The notes below the pieces were generated by a model. It was given only the letters and a program-made list of their open reading frames with translations. It was not told the DNA's origin and did not search any database. Shown here one piece after another: positions 1 through 4,534 of a DNA stretch of 5,903 nt. The number at the start of each line of letters is the position of its first letter. Position 1 is the first letter of the stretch. The DNA comes from Cyanobacteriota bacterium (GTDB lineage: Bacteria > Cyanobacteriota > Cyanobacteriia > Phormidesmidales > Phormidesmidaceae), in the NCBI GenBank assembly GCA_027592485.1, contig JAQCKL010000308.1, positions 1 through 5,903 on the forward strand, written 5' to 3'. The position numbers were made by a program, and so were the translations under genes.

Positions 1-8
1 CTGCCTTG

Positions 9-44
9 AGGCGCTCCTGACTTGCTTTGGGAACGCCTTTTTTT
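9..44 (+). terminator. Probable Rho-independent terminator of an off-window upstream gene
   Basis: AGGCG (9-13) pairs with CGCCT (34-38). After one C-A mismatch, TCC (15-17) pairs with GGA (30-32), leaving a loop of about 12 nt. The stem runs directly into seven T residues (38-44). A hairpin followed by a T-tract on the plus strand is the classical intrinsic terminator arrangement. It would end a transcript entering from the left and insulate the stress-protein gene that starts at 101. The stem is short and imperfect, so confidence is moderate. Confidence 0.5.
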
Positions 45-56
45 AGCTTGCTAGTC

Positions 57-70
57 TAAACTCCAGTTTA
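57..70. promoter_or_regulatory. Short perfect dyad upstream of the stress-protein gene, possible operator
   Basis: TAAACT (57-62) and AGTTTA (65-70) are perfect reverse complements separated by CC. The 2-nt spacer is too small for an RNA hairpin loop, so a DNA-binding site for a dimeric regulator is the more natural reading. The dyad ends 30 bp before the ATG at 101, where a promoter would be expected. I see no convincing -35/-10 pair around it, and I cannot name a regulator. A chance AT-rich dyad remains possible. Confidence 0.25.
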
Positions 71-100
71 AAAGTAACGAAAAGGAACTGAAATCAAGAT

Positions 101-697
101 ATGGTCAATCACGAATTTATCCAGCACGCTGCAGGTGTATTTTCCTCTAAGGCTCAATTAGAAGCCGCCGTTGAGGCTCTCAAGTCCAAGGGTTTTCCTT
201 TGCCACAAATGTCAGTTGTTGCGAAAGGTGCTGCTGAAGAAGGCTCCGAAGCAGCCCCTGTTACTGGCGTTCAAGTTCAAGAAACCATTGGTAATAAATC
301 AGCTGACTCTGCCCGTACCGGCGCTGTTGTGGGGGGCATTGGCGGAGTGGTTCTTGGTGCGGCGGAATCTTTGGGTGCAGCTACCGTCCTCGCCCTACTG
401 CCCGGTGCTGGGCAAGTTCTGATCTTTGGTACGGTTGCGGCTAACGCCCTCGCAACAGCGGTCCTAGGTGGCGTTACTGGAGCTGCTGGTGGCGGCCTGA
501 TTGGTGGTCTGCTGGGCTGGGGTGTCCCTGAGAAGCAAACCAAGCTATACCAAGATCGAGTTGCGGATGGACAATTTTTGCTGATGTTAGAAGGGACTGC
601 AACGCAAATAGAAGATGCGACCCAGGTTTTAAATCCCTATGGTGTTCAGGAATGGGGTGTTTACCAAATGCAGTCGCAGGCTGCTACGGTCGGCTAA
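101..697 (+). CDS. General stress / low-temperature-induced type protein with glycine-zipper hydrophobic core
   Basis: This 198-aa protein has the layout of the cyanobacterial general-stress (GSP17M-like) or low-temperature-induced proteins. An N-terminal alpha/beta segment (about residues 9-42, with AAGVFSSKAQLEAAVEAL and LPQMSVVAK) resembles the GSP17M-like fold. A linker contains VQVQETIGNKS (58-67). Residues 73-141 are very rich in Gly and Ala with long hydrophobic runs (GAVVGGIGGVVLGAAESLGA, VLGGVTGAAGGGLIGGLLGWG), consistent with glycine-zipper membrane-inserting helices. A second alpha/beta segment follows (about 142-188: VPEKQTKLYQDRVADGQFLLMLEG and YGVQEWGVYQ). The biochemical role of the family is not established. 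Membrane association and a stress-related role are inferred. AAGGA (82-86) lies 14 nt before the ATG, a long Shine-Dalgarno spacing. The gene appears monocistronic, with a terminator before it and 124 nt to galE after it. Confidence 0.85.
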   Translation: MVNHEFIQHAAGVFSSKAQLEAAVEALKSKGFPLPQMSVVAKGAAEEGSEAAPVTGVQVQETIGNKSADSARTGAVVGGIGGVVLGAAESLGAATVLALLPGAGQVLIFGTVAANALATAVLGGVTGAAGGGLIGGLLGWGVPEKQTKLYQDRVADGQFLLMLEGTATQIEDATQVLNPYGVQEWGVYQMQSQAATVG

Positions 698-749
698 ATC
701 CTGATAACGTTTTGGGCTTTTGATGGGGCTAACTGTAGTAGGGGAAGAG

Positions 750-774
750 CATTGGGTCACTGGCATTGGGTAAC
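750..774. promoter_or_regulatory. 11-bp direct repeat upstream of galE, possible regulator site
   Basis: CATTGGGTCAC (750-760) and CATTGGGTAAC (764-774) match at 10 of 11 positions. They repeat with a 14-bp period and a 3-bp TGG spacer, 47-72 bp upstream of the galE ATG. Tandem direct repeats of this size are typical of some response-regulator or activator sites, but I cannot assign one. The 14-bp period is not the 11-bp period of a Pho box. Confidence 0.25.
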
Positions 775-821
775 TTAGGAAAGCCTGTCGCGATCGCTGG
801 CTCATCCTACTGAAGCACTCT

Positions 822-1835
822 ATGTCCACCCCAAAACCCACTATTCTCGTTACTGGCGGAGCTGGCTATATTGGCTCCCATGCTGTGCTGGCCCTGGAAT
901 CTGCCGGATATCCCGTCGTGATCCTAGATAGCCTGGAATATGGCCATCCAGAATTGGCTCAGCAGCACCTCAAGGCCGAGGTGATTGTCGGCTCCACCAC
1001 CGATCGCCCCCTCCTCGACCAGATCTTTGCCAACCACGACATCGGCGCGGTGATGCACTTCGCCGCCTACATCGCCGTGGGGGAATCGGTGCAGAAACCG
1101 GCGGAGTACTACCACAACAATGTGGTGGGCACCCTCACCCTGCTGGAAGCAATGTTGGCCGCTGGGGTGAAGCAGTTTGTGTTTTCCTCCACCTGTGCCA
1201 TTTACGGCCCGCCAAAAACGATCCCCATCCCAGAGGATCATCCTAAAAATCCCATCAGCCCCTACGCCACTAGCAAGCTGATGGTCGAGCAAATGCTCCA
1301 GGACTTTGAGCAAGCCTACGGGTTGAACTCAGTGGTGTTCCGTTACTTCAATGCCGCTGGGGCCGATCCCCAGGGTCGCCTGGGGGAAGACCATCAGCCC
1401 GAGACCCATTTAATTCCCCTGGTGCTGATGACGGCTTTGGGCCACCGGGAATCGATCGCGATTTTTGGCACCGATTACGACACCCCCGATGGCACCTGCA
1501 TCCGCGACTACATCCATGTGGCCGATTTAGCCGCCGCCCATGTCAAGGGCATTGATTACCTCAGCCAGGGGGGCCAGACCACCTTTATCAACCTGGGCAA
1601 CGGTAATGGCTTTTCGGTGCGGGAGGTGATTGAAACCGCCCGTCGGGTAACGGGGTGTGAGATTAACGCTGTGGAGCGCGATCGCCGCCCCGGTGACCCG
1701 CCTAGCCTGGTGGGCAGCAGCGAACGGGGCAAAGCTATTCTCGGCTGGGAACCCCAATACCCTGATGTCGAGTCAATCATTACCCATGCCTGGCAGTGGC
1801 ATCAGCAGCGTCACGGTTACGCCAAGGCCACGTAA
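822..1835 (+). CDS. galE: UDP-glucose 4-epimerase (GalE)
   Basis: GalE is a cytosolic NAD-dependent short-chain dehydrogenase/reductase (extended SDR). It interconverts UDP-glucose and UDP-galactose, supplying galactose donors for exopolysaccharide, lipopolysaccharide and galactolipid-related glycans. The 337-aa length is normal for the family. The Rossmann dinucleotide motif TGGAGYIGSH is at residues 11-20. MHFAAYIAVGESV (78-90) is the family NAD-contact and active-site segment. The catalytic triad is visible as Thr124 in FSSTCAIYG, with Tyr148 and Lys152 in PYATSK. RYFNAAGADPQGRLGE (174-189) and the signature GTCIRDYIHVADLA (224-237) bind the UDP-sugar. Cys125 replaces the more usual Ala or Ser after the catalytic position. 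The SD is weak (GAAG at 812-815), and the ATG is fixed by the Rossmann N-terminus. A HIP1 site (790-797) and a direct repeat lie upstream. The gene appears monocistronic, closed by the hairpin at 1942-1985. Confidence 0.96.
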   Translation: MSTPKPTILVTGGAGYIGSHAVLALESAGYPVVILDSLEYGHPELAQQHLKAEVIVGSTTDRPLLDQIFANHDIGAVMHFAAYIAVGESVQKPAEYYHNNVVGTLTLLEAMLAAGVKQFVFSSTCAIYGPPKTIPIPEDHPKNPISPYATSKLMVEQMLQDFEQAYGLNSVVFRYFNAAGADPQGRLGEDHQPETHLIPLVLMTALGHRESIAIFGTDYDTPDGTCIRDYIHVADLAAAHVKGIDYLSQGGQTTFINLGNGNGFSVREVIETARRVTGCEINAVERDRRPGDPPSLVGSSERGKAILGWEPQYPDVESIITHAWQWHQQRHGYAKAT

Positions 1836-1866
1836 CCTAAACCCAGACTGACGGCGAGGGGGAAAC

Positions 1867-1897
1867 GGATCGCCTCCCCAATTCACGACGGCGATCC
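1867..1897. repeat. Perfect 8-bp inverted repeat just downstream of galE
   Basis: GGATCGCC (1867-1874) and GGCGATCC (1890-1897) are exact reverse complements around a 15-nt spacer, starting 31 nt after the galE stop. The arms resemble the HIP1 core (CGATC), so this may be a HIP-related dyad. It could also be an mRNA 3'-end stabilising hairpin. No T-tract follows, so I do not call it the terminator. Confidence 0.45.
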
Positions 1898-1941
1898 TTC
1901 AAAGCCCTGACCCAAAAACTGTGGGCTCAGAAGACGTAACG

Positions 1942-1985
1942 AAGACGACGCAGCTCCAGGCATTAAGGACTGCGTCGTCTTTATT
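1942..1985 (+). terminator. Strong hairpin terminator of galE
   Basis: AAGACGACGCAG (1942-1953) and CTGCGTCGTCTT (1970-1981) form a perfect 12-bp stem around a 16-nt loop. Within the loop, TCC and GGA can pair further. The run TTTATT follows on the plus strand, whereas the minus strand has only TT after the stem. It therefore fits a forward terminator about 106 nt beyond the galE stop. The long untranslated tail would include the 1867-1897 hairpin. Confidence 0.65.
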
Positions 1986-1993
1986 GGACGCAA

Positions 1994-2029
1994 GGTTAAG
2001 TCTCAGTGGCTTGCAAGCAATGGTTAACC
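1994..2029. repeat. Nested dyad in the galE-DUF3291 gap
   Basis: GGTTAA (1994-1999) is complementary to TTAACC (2024-2029). Between them lies a perfect 10-bp palindrome GCTTGCAAGC (2009-2018), with unequal flanks of 9 and 5 nt. GGTTAACC (2022-2029) is itself an 8-bp palindrome. The function is unknown. It may be part of the regulatory region for the gene at 2163, about 80 bp upstream of its promoter. Confidence 0.3.
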
Positions 2030-2052
2030 CCTGGGACGTTGGAGGATGAGCC

Positions 2053-2088
2053 ATGAATGAGAACCCCATCGGCCCTAGACTCCCGTAG
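2053..2088 (+). CDS. Possible 11-codon minigene with strong Shine-Dalgarno
   Basis: GGAGG (2041-2045) sits 7 nt before an ATG at 2053 that opens MNENPIGPRLP and stops at TAG 2086-2088. This is the best ribosome-binding site in the 327-bp gap. The peptide contains no run of a single amino acid, so it is not a classical attenuator leader. I see no obvious promoter for it, and at this length a chance ORF is quite likely. If translated, it would lie just ahead of the palindromic promoter at 2109-2157. Confidence 0.15.
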   Translation: MNENPIGPRLP

Positions 2089-2108
2089 CTCAATGCAAAA
2101 GCTTCACC

Positions 2109-2157
2109 TTGATATTCAACAATGCGCATACTAAAATATGCGCATTGTTGAATATTC
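2109..2157 (+). promoter_or_regulatory. Promoter embedded in a perfect 19-bp inverted repeat (candidate operator)
   Basis: ATATTCAACAATGCGCATA (2112-2130) is exactly repeated in reverse complement at 2137-2155 around the 6-nt centre CTAAAA. A sigma70-type promoter fits inside on the plus strand. The -35 TTGATA (2109-2114) matches the consensus at 5 of 6 positions. A 17-bp spacer follows, then the -10 TAAAAT (2132-2137), also 5 of 6. Transcription would start near 2143-2145, leaving a leader of about 20 nt to the ATG at 2163 that contains only the right arm, so no mRNA hairpin would form. Each arm contains the 8-bp palindrome ATGCGCAT (2122-2129 and 2138-2145), 16 bp apart. The dyad itself is a direct observation. 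Its action as a repressor operator is inferred. Confidence 0.6.
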
Positions 2158-2162
2158 TGGTT

Positions 2163-2621
2163 ATGGCTATTCCTTTGGACGCTGAACGTTATTTTGTCTC
2201 CGTCACCCGCTTGCGCTTGCGATCGTGGCGGCATTGGCCCCTATTTACCTGGCATAACCTCTGGATCACGCGCCAGGCAACCCGCACCCCCGGTTTTGTG
2301 GGGGGCTATCTCGGCGCAGATCGGGACAAGGTCTATTGGACGGTGACCCTATGGGAGCGGCAGGCAGCGATGGCCTTGCTGCGGGACCAGGGGGCGCACC
2401 GTCGGGTAATGCCGCGCCTGCAAGACTGGTGTGATGAAGCGGCGGTGGCCCACTGGCAACAGGCAACCCCAGATTTGCCCAGCGTTGAGCAGGCTTATCA
2501 GGTCCTGCTGAAAAAAGGTCACTTGACGGGACTTAAGCACCCCAATAGGGAGCACCAGCAGCACCAGATTGCCCCTCCTGTGGCTCCAGCCCGGCTGCCG
2601 TTAAAGCCTGCGGTGGGCTAA
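2163..2621 (+). CDS. DUF3291 / ABM-like dimeric alpha-beta barrel protein
   Basis: This 152-aa protein resembles the DUF3291 or antibiotic-biosynthesis-monooxygenase-like dimeric alpha/beta-barrel (ferredoxin-like) group. Family-like segments are FVSVTRLRLRSWRHWPLFTWH (11-31, first strand and helix), TRTPGFVGGYLGADRDKVYWTVTLWE (40-65, strands 2-3), AAMALLRDQGAHRRVMPRLQDWCDEAAVAHW (68-98), and a helix around 107-117. The C-terminal tail from about 118 is Pro, Gln and His rich and probably disordered. Members are small cytosolic proteins of mostly unknown substrate, so no reaction is claimed. An upstream in-frame TTG at 2109 would add 18 residues encoded by the palindrome. I prefer ATG 2163 because homology begins there and the predicted start of transcription lies after 2109. 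No SD is visible, only a short leader. The downstream hairpin overlaps the stop codon. Confidence 0.75.
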   Translation: MAIPLDAERYFVSVTRLRLRSWRHWPLFTWHNLWITRQATRTPGFVGGYLGADRDKVYWTVTLWERQAAMALLRDQGAHRRVMPRLQDWCDEAAVAHWQQATPDLPSVEQAYQVLLKKGHLTGLKHPNREHQQHQIAPPVAPARLPLKPAVG

Positions 2622-2634
2622 TCGCCCCACCGCA
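2609..2634. terminator. GC-rich hairpin spanning the stop codon of the DUF3291-like gene
   Basis: TGCGGTGGG (2609-2617) and CCCACCGCA (2626-2634) form a perfect 9-bp stem with an 8-nt loop that contains the TAA stop (2619-2621). It is followed by AAAA rather than a T-tract. It may therefore act as a 3'-end stabiliser or weak terminator rather than a canonical intrinsic terminator. Confidence 0.35.
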
Positions 2635-2804
2635 AAAAGGCCCATACCCCAGCCACCTGAAAAACTGGCCCGGATCCCATGGATCGGTTGAAGGTTTCGG
2701 CACAATCTGGGATAGGCAATGGTGGCGCTGTAGGAATCCCTAGCCTGAACAGCTCACCATGACCTCGGAGCAACCCAGGCATTTACCCAAAGGAAGTTGA
2801 ATCC

Positions 2805-2963
2805 ATGCATACGCTTGAATTACGTCCCTGGCGGTTGGTGATGCTTTTTGTTGGTGTATTGATGATTACCGCCTACCTACCCCATCCCAGCCTGAATCAA
2901 TCCTTGCCCCAAACCCTGGATGGGTTTCTCAAGAGCTTGACTGCCCCCACTCAAAACTCGTAG
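2805..2963 (+). CDS. Small single-span membrane protein, hypothetical (52 aa)
   Basis: I do not recognise this family. The ORF starts at ATG 2805 behind a good Shine-Dalgarno, AAAGGAAG (2789-2796), 8 nt upstream, and ends at TAG 2961-2963. The N-terminus has Arg7 and Arg10, followed by one hydrophobic segment LVMLFVGVLMITAYL (11-25). A polar tail of about 27 residues contains LDGFLKSL, which could be a short amphipathic helix. By the positive-inside rule the N-terminus should be cytoplasmic and the tail periplasmic or lumenal. It does not look like a photosystem or cytochrome b6f small subunit I can name. It meets yqeY tail to tail with 18 bp between the stops. The combination of SD and membrane-helix composition supports a real gene, but chance cannot be excluded. 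Confidence 0.5.
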   Translation: MHTLELRPWRLVMLFVGVLMITAYLPHPSLNQSLPQTLDGFLKSLTAPTQNS

Positions 2964-2971
2964 GGGATTCC

Positions 2972-2993
2972 CTGGCGCGGCTTACCCCGCCAG
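2972..2993. terminator. Hairpin at the convergent junction of the small ORF and yqeY
   Basis: CTGGCG (2972-2977) pairs with CGCCAG (2988-2993), and the yqeY stop (TTA on this strand, 2982-2984) lies in the loop. It sits between the plus-strand small ORF and minus-strand yqeY, where a bidirectional terminator would be expected. There is no T-tract on either side, so this is only a candidate. Confidence 0.3.
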
Positions 2994-3440
2994 CTTGGCC
3001 TTGACCAAGGCTTGTACCTTGCCCCCATCGGCGCGGCCTTTTAATTCCTTCATGACTGGCCCCATCACTTTGCCCATATCTTTGGGTGATGCGGCCCCGG
3101 TTTTAGCAATCCAGCTATCAATGGCGGCGGCGATCGCTTCGTCCGAGAGCTGTTCCGGTAAATACTCCTGAATGATCGCGAGTTCAGCCGCTTCACTAGC
3201 AGCTAGATCCTCACGACCTGCTTTTTCGTATTGGGTGACAGAATCCTGGCGTTGCTTAGCAATTTGACTCAGGATGTCTAGCTCTTCGGCCTCGGTTAAT
3301 CCCTCTTGGCCGGACGCTCTGACGCTGCTTTCCTTCTCAAGAATGACTTTCTTGATACTGCGGACGGTCTCTAGACGCACTTTGTCCTTCGCTTTCATGG
3401 CGGTTTTGATGTCGTCTGAGATCCGATCTTTAAGACTCAT
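2982..3440 (-). CDS. GatB/YqeY domain-containing protein (YqeY family)
   Basis: From ATG 3440 this gives 152 aa, the usual length of stand-alone YqeY proteins. These share the tail domain of GatB, a subunit of the tRNA-dependent amidotransferase, and are thought to bind tRNA. Their exact role is unproven. Family landmarks are an N-terminal helix bundle (MSLKDRISDDIKTAMKAKDKVRLETVRSIKKVILEKE, residues 1-37), KQRQDSVTQYEKAGREDLAASEAAELAIIQEYLPEQLSDE (62-101), and the C-terminal DMGKVMGPVMKELKGRADGGKVQALVK (121-147), whose Gly-rich loop matches the GatB tail. Start choice is awkward. The perfect SD AGGAGG (3470-3465) is 24 nt from this ATG, 15 nt from an in-frame TTG (3449) and 6 nt from an in-frame ATT (3458). 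I choose ATG because family homology starts at MSLKDRI. Riboflavin synthase lies upstream on the same strand, with a 145-nt gap. Confidence 0.92.
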   Translation of the reverse strand: MSLKDRISDDIKTAMKAKDKVRLETVRSIKKVILEKESSVRASGQEGLTEAEELDILSQIAKQRQDSVTQYEKAGREDLAASEAAELAIIQEYLPEQLSDEAIAAAIDSWIAKTGAASPKDMGKVMGPVMKELKGRADGGKVQALVKAKLAG

Positions 3441-3460
3441 GGGAGGCAAGGGATGAATGA

Positions 3461-3470
3461 ACCACCTCCT
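3461..3470 (-). promoter_or_regulatory. Perfect Shine-Dalgarno with unusual spacing before yqeY
   Basis: On the minus strand, AGGAGGTGGT (3470-3461) is an essentially ideal anti-16S match, but it is not at normal distance from the family-supported ATG (3440). Its GGAGG (3469-3465) is complementary to CCTCC (3446-3442) just before that ATG. A weak 5-bp hairpin could mask the SD or bring it closer to the ATG. This site decides between the ATT, TTG and ATG starts. Confidence 0.45.
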
Positions 3471-3585
3471 ATCCTAAACGGTTGGGTCCGAAACGCTGGG
3501 GGACGCAGGGAGTGGCTGGGAAATGGCATCCCGATCGCGATTTGGCCTTGTCACATCCCTACGGCAAGCTAACAGGATGAGTGGA

Positions 3586-4254
3586 TTAGAGATATCCATG
3601 TTCACTCAAGAATTCTAGGGAAACGGTCTCGGGTGATAGGGACGGGGCCGGATCGGCCATGGTCAAAAACTTCTCCACATACTTACCCAACAAATCCCCC
3701 TCTAAATTCACCCCTTGCCCGCTCTGGAGGTATTGCAGGGTGGTTTCGTGGTAAGTGACGGGGATGACGGCCACGGTGAACCAATCCCCACTGGGGCTGC
3801 AATCGGCGACGGTGAGGCTAATGCCATTCACGGCAATGCTGCCTTTAGAGACCACATAGCGGGCCAAGCGCAGCTCAGGGACGGTGAATTTCAGCTCCCA
3901 GGAGGTGGAAGTGGCGATCGCCCGCTCCAAGTAACCCATCCCATCCACATGGCCGGTGACGAAATGGCCGCCCACTTTACTGCCCACCCGCAGGGACGCT
4001 TCTAAATTGACCCAAGCCCCCTCAGGCAGGGCACCCAGGGTGGAACGGTCCAGGGTTTCGGGGGAGGCGGTGGCGACAAAGCCCCCAGGGGTGAGTCGTT
4101 CTACGGTCAAACAAACCCCGTCGACGGCGATGCTATCGCCGAGGGCGGCATCTTTGAGCGCGGCAGGGGGGGCGTCAGTGCCCCAGCGAATGCTGAGGTG
4201 GGTGGGATCGAGGCGGGTCAGTTGCCCCAGGGTTTGGACAAGGCCAGTAAACAC
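3586..4254 (-). CDS. Riboflavin synthase, alpha subunit
   Basis: This enzyme dismutates two molecules of 6,7-dimethyl-8-ribityllumazine into riboflavin and a pyrimidinedione, the last step of riboflavin synthesis. It acts in the cytosol as a homotrimer. The 222-aa protein has the two tandem lumazine-binding barrels typical of the family. Barrel 1 starts at MFTGLV, with GDSIAVDGVCLTV (39-51) and VNLEASL (82-88). GGHFVTGHVDG (95-105) opens barrel 2, with KGSIAVNGISLTV (137-149) and VNLEGDLLGKYVEK (182-195). Ser41, Cys48, His102 and Lys137 fall at the functional positions known from the E. coli enzyme. The start is GTG at 4254, fixed by the invariant MFTGLV N-terminus. AAGGA (4270-4266) lies 11 nt before it. 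No FMN riboswitch is visible upstream. The gene is divergent from the DUF151 gene. Family gene names vary (ribE, ribC, ribB), so none is given. Confidence 0.96.
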   Translation of the reverse strand: MFTGLVQTLGQLTRLDPTHLSIRWGTDAPPAALKDAALGDSIAVDGVCLTVERLTPGGFVATASPETLDRSTLGALPEGAWVNLEASLRVGSKVGGHFVTGHVDGMGYLERAIATSTSWELKFTVPELRLARYVVSKGSIAVNGISLTVADCSPSGDWFTVAVIPVTYHETTLQYLQSGQGVNLEGDLLGKYVEKFLTMADPAPSLSPETVSLEFLSEHGYL

Positions 4255-4534
4255 AATTAATCAAATCCTTACGGACACAGCCGTTGATTCAGGGCATCAT
4301 GGAAGATGAATAGCTCAATTCGTCTCGGGCTAGGGATTACTGTCTAATAGACCGATGCAGATGCTTAACAAGAGACCTAGCTAGTCTGACGCTACCCCAA
4401 CAAACGGGCCAAAACTCCTGGAAAATGTATTAAAGTTACCCGTCTATTATCCTCCCAGGGAAATAAGCTTTTAATTACGCATCTGTAATCCTAATCGTCC
4501 CATCCGGTTCAGCAGAATCTAGAGGCTAAGCTCC
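4255..4534. promoter_or_regulatory. Divergent intergenic region of riboflavin synthase and DUF151 gene
   Basis: This 280-bp AT-richer region must hold both promoters. Visible elements are the dyad GTCTA-A-TAGAC (4342-4352), the palindrome CTAGCTAG (4377-4384), and TATTAT (4445-4450), a 5-of-6 match to a -10 box for the DUF151 gene with no clear -35. There is also a dyad ATTAC-N6-GTAAT (4474-4489). AGAGG (4521-4525), 9 nt before the ATG at 4535, is the likely Shine-Dalgarno of the DUF151 gene. None of these can be tied to a named regulator, and no RFN (FMN riboswitch) conserved core is present on either strand. Confidence 0.5.

Noticed and set aside
924..1313. Long minus-strand open frame inside galE
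   Set aside because: It is antisense to the conserved Rossmann and catalytic region of galE, has His- and Gly-rich low-complexity composition, and shows no domain.
1991..2029. Pho-box-like CTTAACC/TTAACC repeats
   Set aside because: The two TTAACC-like units are about 30 bp apart and in opposite orientations, unlike the tandem 11-bp-period cyanobacterial Pho box.
2109..2162. Upstream TTG start for the DUF3291-like protein
   Set aside because: The extra 18 residues would be encoded by the palindrome, TTG 2109 is part of the candidate -35 box, and family similarity begins after ATG 2163.
1899..2234. Minus-strand 111-codon open frame across the galE-DUF3291 gap
   Set aside because: It runs through the galE terminator stem and the palindrome, has no ribosome-binding site and no recognisable domain. 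Its internal MRIVEY start is a by-product of the palindrome.
2759..2800. 13-codon ORF ending 4 nt before the 52-aa small ORF
   Set aside because: No ribosome-binding site precedes it and its end coincides with the SD of the next ORF. Translational coupling is possible but unsupported.
3715..4309. Plus-strand open frames opposite riboflavin synthase
   Set aside because: They overlap the clearly conserved minus-strand gene, have no ribosome-binding sites, and have no domain signature.
4255..4330. FMN (RFN) riboswitch upstream of riboflavin synthase
   Set aside because: The conserved RFN core segments are not found on the minus strand before the GTG start.
4427..4439. NtcA-like site GTA...TAC
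   Set aside because: The spacing is 7 nt (GTA-N7-TAC) rather than the required 8, and no properly spaced -10 follows.
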